Assembly: GCA_964368875.1 (NCBI GenBank)
Contig: CAYJDG010000071.1
Coordinates: 1 to 6,795 of the forward strand
From: CAYJDG01 sp964368875
Lineage (GTDB): Bacteria > Pseudomonadota > Alphaproteobacteria > Micavibrionales > Micavibrionaceae
DNA: 6,795 bases
Reading direction: 5' to 3'
Part shown: positions 5,682 through 6,795 of the stretch, piece by piece
Layout: each line of letters starts with the position of its first letter
Numbering within the stretch: position 1 is the stretch's first letter
Position numbers and translations under genes: made by a program
Notes under the pieces: generated by a model
The model's database searches: none
What the model was told of the DNA's origin: nothing
Seen by the model: only the letters and a program-made list of their open reading frames with translations

Positions 5682-6386
5682 TTAGGATTTTTCGGTCTTG
5701 GGCTTGAACAGATGATAAATGCCAGCGACGAAGAGGAGGGAAAGAAGGCCCAGCAAAGTAAGTCCGCCCAGTCCGTACTCACGGAAATGGTTGATCAATA
5801 CCCACAAGGCCAGTCCGCCGTGAAACAGTCCGGCAAGCGGAAAGGCATAAGTCTGCGCGCGCTTGCCAAAGGGGTAAAGTGCAAGTGTGATCACCACCAG
5901 AACGGCTAGTCCGCAGGGGAATAAGATAAAAAAGACGCAAAACAGAACGCTCTCAGCGGGTAAAGACCGATCTATCACGCTGTTGTGAGGGGCGGCTGGA
6001 TCAATATAAACGTGCAGCGGTATCTGCCGGAGCATGTGCTGCTGACGCGCTTTGCGCTTGCCGCTGAAATTGTCTGCACTGAAAACAGAGAAATCAATCG
6101 TTGAATTATGATAGGTCTGCCCGTTCACAGTGTAGCTATAGGTCGCAGTCAAAGATTGCGTCGGCTCAGAGATATCAAGGGCGGCATTGCTGGGTTTCTC
6201 GCGAACCTGAAGCTGCTGCGCCTCCAGCTGGCCAGAAACCATTTGCCAGTTGCGGGCCTGCTCGACCTTCATCAGCGTGCGCGCAAGCGAATAGGTGAGA
6301 TGGGCAGCTGCGGCTGTAAAGACACATAGAAATAAACCTGCGATAATTTTTTGCCAGAGCGGCATTGGGCCTGAGGCTGGTGTCAT
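5682..6386 (-). CDS. DUF3592-type membrane protein
   Basis: Predicted inner-membrane protein of 234 residues with no known function. One membrane segment lies at about 12-35. A roughly 110-residue polar domain follows, with the DUF3592 pattern: W47-QMVSGQLE (start of the beta domain), ATYSYTVNGQTYHNSTIDFS (81-100), and IPLHVYIDPAAPHNSVIDR (122-140), the hallmark (Y/H)VxxxPxxP.xS.....-like block. Three further membrane segments are at about 147-171, 180-199 and 206-227, with a short charged tail. Similar proteins occur widely as membrane-anchored beta domains. The start ATG overlaps the upstream phosphatase stop as ATGA (6386-6383), and GGGAG (6398-6394) lies 7 bases upstream, so translation is probably coupled. 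The stop TAA (5684-5682) is followed directly by the phosphatase relic in the same frame. Family call is from the pattern only. Confidence 0.85.
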   Translation of the reverse strand: MTPASGPMPLWQKIIAGLFLCVFTAAAAHLTYSLARTLMKVEQARNWQMVSGQLEAQQLQVREKPSNAALDISEPTQSLTATYSYTVNGQTYHNSTIDFSVFSADNFSGKRKARQQHMLRQIPLHVYIDPAAPHNSVIDRSLPAESVLFCVFFILFPCGLAVLVVITLALYPFGKRAQTYAFPLAGLFHGGLALWVLINHFREYGLGGLTLLGLLSLLFVAGIYHLFKPKTEKS

Positions 6387-6795
6387 GAGGACTCTCCCGC
6401 CTTGATAGCTCGCCAGCCTGATGTACCGGGCGCGAGATAGAAAATTTCCGCATTCCCGATGCGCTGCTCATGTCTAATCCCGGTTAGCTCCATCACCCGC
6501 CGCACCGTGCCGCCATGACAGATAAACAATGGCAGCGTATCCCGCGTCAGATGCTTATTGAGTGCTTTAAGTACACGTGCCCGGTGGTCAGCTGAGCTTT
6601 CCTCTCCCGGCAAAGTTTTTCGAGTAATTTGCTCGGCTTCGCTAATTTTGCCATCAAGATCACCGAGATGGCGCTCGTTGAGGTTCGGTTCGATGATGAA
6701 ATCGGTGTGGCCGACAACCAGATGGGCAGTCTGGTGGGTGCGGATCAAGCCGCTGACAATGATCTTTTCAGGAAGGTGGCCCAGTTTCAGATAAA
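6383..6795 (-). CDS. Histidine phosphatase superfamily protein, partial (N-terminus beyond window)
   Basis: Phosphoglycerate-mutase-like phosphatase (clan with PhoE, SixA, CobC), which hydrolyses phosphoesters through a phospho-histidine. The last 136 residues are in the window; the first catalytic RHG motif lies outside. Visible: IIVSGLIRTHQTAH, the conserved S-x-x-x-R-x-x-x-T-A block carrying a phosphate-binding Arg; NLNERHLGDLDGKI with the acidic Glu; and LPLFICHGGTVRR with the second catalytic His, near 45 residues from the end. The C-terminus is GNAEIFYLAPGTSGW plus a short tail. The stop TGA overlaps the DUF3592 ATG. Substrate cannot be inferred: GpmB-like mutases, cobalamin phosphatases and general phosphatases share these motifs, and no cobalamin or glycolysis gene is present. 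The relic at 5431-5681 is its closest relative in the window. Confidence 0.88.
   Translation of the reverse strand, partial: YLKLGHLPEKIIVSGLIRTHQTAHLVVGHTDFIIEPNLNERHLGDLDGKISEAEQITRKTLPGEESSADHRARVLKALNKHLTRDTLPLFICHGGTVRRVMELTGIRHEQRIGNAEIFYLAPGTSGWRAIKAGESS

Overview
The window looks like ordinary chromosomal DNA of an alphaproteobacterium. This is inferred from the style of the GuaB and RsmB proteins (RsmB starts MTPAARIK and has motif I as DYCAGGGGKT), from a mid-50s GC content judged by eye, and from the closeness of guaB to rsmB. A Micavibrio-like or related free-living lineage would fit, but the genus cannot be fixed from this sequence. There are no rRNA or tRNA genes, CRISPR arrays, insertion sequences or phage genes.

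Left part (1-2026): the 5' three quarters of a LysE/ArgO-type basic amino acid exporter gene run leftward out of the window. It is divergent from a complete guaB (IMP dehydrogenase, the committed step of GMP synthesis). A 95-bp gap between them holds a plausible guaB promoter and ribosome binding site.

Middle (2027-5112): a 201-bp spacer with a candidate promoter and a small leader hairpin precedes a gene for a 120-residue secreted Ala/Glu/Lys-rich protein of unknown function. A perfect 12-bp hairpin terminator lies between this gene and a convergent gene for a NemA-like old yellow enzyme (FMN ene-reductase). That gene is divergent from rsmB, a 16S rRNA cytosine-C5 methyltransferase of the RsmB/NOL1/NOP2 type.

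Right part (5119-6795): a leftward gene set. In transcription order it holds a histidine phosphatase (N-terminus outside the window), a DUF3592-type membrane protein joined to it by an ATGA overlap, a decayed C-terminal fragment of a second histidine phosphatase, and a 92-residue orphan protein whose stop lies 6 bp from the rsmB stop.

The most notable observation is the fragment at 5431-5681. It aligns by hand to the C-terminal half of the intact neighbour phosphatase (about 30 of 64 residues identical, including LPLFI.HGGT.RR). It has no N-terminal half and no ATG. It needs a one-base frameshift at a five-T run to recover its C-terminal end. It begins directly after the stop of the DUF3592 gene, so this appears to be a locus with a duplicated or replaced phosphatase that has since decayed. 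No complete new system is evident. The least explained genes are the secreted protein, the 92-residue protein and the phosphatase/DUF3592 pair.
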